Positions 14,456 through 15,629 of a DNA stretch of 15,629 nucleotides are shown piece by piece. The stretch comes from Thermoflexus sp035573655 (lineage in GTDB: Bacteria; Chloroflexota; Anaerolineae; Thermoflexales; Thermoflexaceae). Location of the stretch: the NCBI GenBank assembly GCA_035573655.1, contig DATMAC010000332.1, positions 1 to 15,629 on the forward strand, written 5' to 3'. Position 1 is the first letter of the stretch. Each line of letters starts with the position of its first letter. The translations under genes and the position numbers were made by a program. A model generated the notes under the pieces. The model was not told the DNA's origin, searched no databases, and saw only the letters and a program-made list of their open reading frames with translations.

Positions 14456-15577
14456 ATGGCCGACGAAGTCGTGATCATCGGCGGGGGGATTTGCGGGCTC
14501 TCCATCGGATGGTTCCTGGCCCGCTCCGGATATCCGGTGACCGTCCTGGAGCGAGGAGGCGCCGGGCTGGGAGCGACGTGGGCGGCGGCTGGGATGCTCG
14601 CCCCGTATGCGGAGGCGGAGCCCGGCGAGGAGGGACTTCTGCCTCTGCTGCGCGCCAGCCGCGATATGTGGGCCGACTTCGCCCGGGAGCTGGAGGCCGC
14701 CTCCGGCATCGCTGTGGACTATCGGGATGAGGGCACGCTGGTGGTGGCCCTGGACCGGGATGACGCGGAGCGCTTGAGGTTCCTCTATGAATTCCAGCGG
14801 CGCCAGAACCTGCCCACCGAGTGGCTCTCGGGTTATGAAGCCCGACGGATGGAGCCGCACCTCTCCCGGCAAGTGGTGGCGGCCATCTACAGCCCGCAGG
14901 ATCATCAGGTGGATAACCGGAAGGTAGCCCGCGCGCTGATCGAGGCCTTCCGCAAGGCCGGCGGGCGCCTGCGGGAACACACAGAGGTAACCGGGATCGT
15001 GGTCGATGAAAACCACGTCCTGGGGGTGCGCCTGTCCCGCGGGTTCCTCGAGGCCCGCACCGTCATCCTGGCCGCCGGGGCCTGGTCCGCTCAGATCCCC
15101 GGGCTCCCCGAGAGCGCCCGCCCGCCGGTCCGGCCGGTGAAGGGCCAGATGCTGGCGGTGCAGATGCCGCCGGAGGCCCCCTTGCTGCAACACGTCGTGT
15201 GGGGGCCGGACGCTTATCTGGTTCCCCGTCGGGATGGCCGGTTGCTGATCGGGGCGACGGTCGAGGAGAAAGGGTTCGACGCCAACCTCACCGCCGGGGG
15301 GATCTTCCGGCTGCTGCGTGGGGCGTGGGAGATGCTCCCCGGCGTCGACGAGCTCCCGATCGTTGAGATGTGGGTGGGCTTCCGGCCGGGGAGCCGAGAC
15401 GATGCCCCGATCCTAGGGCCCACCGCCGTGGAAGGGTTGATTATGGCCACCGGCCATTACCGCAACGGCATCCTGCTGGCACCGATCACCGCCTACGCCA
15501 TCCATCACCTGATCGTTCATGGCGATCTGCCGGAGATCGCTAAGCCGTTTACGATTGAACGGTTCTGTCGCAAGTAG
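14456..15577 (+). CDS. thiO: Glycine oxidase ThiO (thiamine thiazole biosynthesis)
   Basis: The 373-residue FAD-dependent oxidase belongs to the DAO family. VVIIGGGICGLS (5-16) is the N-terminal Rossmann FAD motif, and LERGGAG is the end of the next strand. ATWAAAGMLAPYAEAEPGE is a typical ThiO segment. GFRPGSRDDAPILGP (Arg310) and GHYRNGILLAP (Arg336) are the C-terminal substrate and flavin motifs, the Arg residues likely holding the glycine carboxylate. It oxidises glycine to the imine used by ThiG to build the thiazole ring, releasing hydrogen peroxide, so it marks aerobic metabolism. The TPP riboswitch upstream independently supports the name. ATG at 14456 has GAAAGG nine bases upstream; ATG at 14447 would adjoin that site directly and is less likely. 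thiS and thiG may follow beyond the window. Confidence 0.95.
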   Translation: MADEVVIIGGGICGLSIGWFLARSGYPVTVLERGGAGLGATWAAAGMLAPYAEAEPGEEGLLPLLRASRDMWADFARELEAASGIAVDYRDEGTLVVALDRDDAERLRFLYEFQRRQNLPTEWLSGYEARRMEPHLSRQVVAAIYSPQDHQVDNRKVARALIEAFRKAGGRLREHTEVTGIVVDENHVLGVRLSRGFLEARTVILAAGAWSAQIPGLPESARPPVRPVKGQMLAVQMPPEAPLLQHVVWGPDAYLVPRRDGRLLIGATVEEKGFDANLTAGGIFRLLRGAWEMLPGVDELPIVEMWVGFRPGSRDDAPILGPTAVEGLIMATGHYRNGILLAPITAYAIHHLIVHGDLPEIAKPFTIERFCRK

Positions 15578-15629
15578 CGCTTTTTCCAGATTTTTTAGGT
15601 ACGCGATGGGGAAGCCCGATGGCCCCTCC

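Noticed and set aside
15606..15629. Start of a next gene (ATG with weak AGGT upstream)
   Set aside because: Only eight codons are visible and they do not resemble ThiS or ThiG; not supportable.

Overview
The window looks like part of a high-GC, probably thermophilic and aerobic bacterial chromosome. Gene content and protein style suggest a Chloroflexota relative (Thermoflexus-like). That placement is inference from memory of similar proteins, not a search.

Layout. (1) 1-1047, + strand: the 3' part of a 2-oxo acid dehydrogenase E2 acyltransferase gene, cut by the window edge. (2) 1128-9179, - strand: seven closely spaced genes read right to left. In transcription order they are a DUF59/MIP18 protein, an amidohydrolase, a zinc alcohol dehydrogenase, coxM, coxS, coxL and an XdhC/CoxI protein carrying a C-terminal YHS metal-binding domain. 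CoxL has the form I aerobic CO dehydrogenase signature (Cys368 in a YRCSFR loop, Gln220, Glu737) and the order M-S-L is the form I order, so this is a true CO-oxidising molybdenum-copper enzyme, not just a xanthine dehydrogenase relative. The first three genes resemble the accessory trio of actinobacterial propane/acetone monooxygenase (prm/mim) clusters, but no monooxygenase gene is in the window. (3) 9180-9705: an AT-rich divergent control region holding a strong promoter for the - strand operon and two CRP/FNR-type sites, followed by a structured leader. (4) 9706-10275, +: a small FMN nitroreductase. (5) 10614-12296, +: the large subunit of a B12-dependent acyl-CoA mutase whose substrate-binding residues (Phe89, Gln207) point to an isobutyryl-CoA type rather than methylmalonyl-CoA mutase; a TATAAT promoter lies upstream. 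(6) 12452-13711, +: a predicted exported HExxH zinc peptidase of unknown role. (7) 13712-14455: a long non-coding stretch with palindromic repeats, a promoter and a textbook TPP riboswitch, which controls (8) thiO (14456-15577, +), the glycine oxidase that makes the glycine imine for thiazole synthesis.

How the genes fit together. The - strand operon would supply electrons from CO, perhaps as a supplementary energy source, next to enzymes that oxidise a small alcohol and handle a small metabolite. The E2, mutase and thiO genes are general central and cofactor metabolism. Several perfect hairpins lie between genes; two of them share a core with compensatory base changes, which suggests a dispersed palindromic repeat family.
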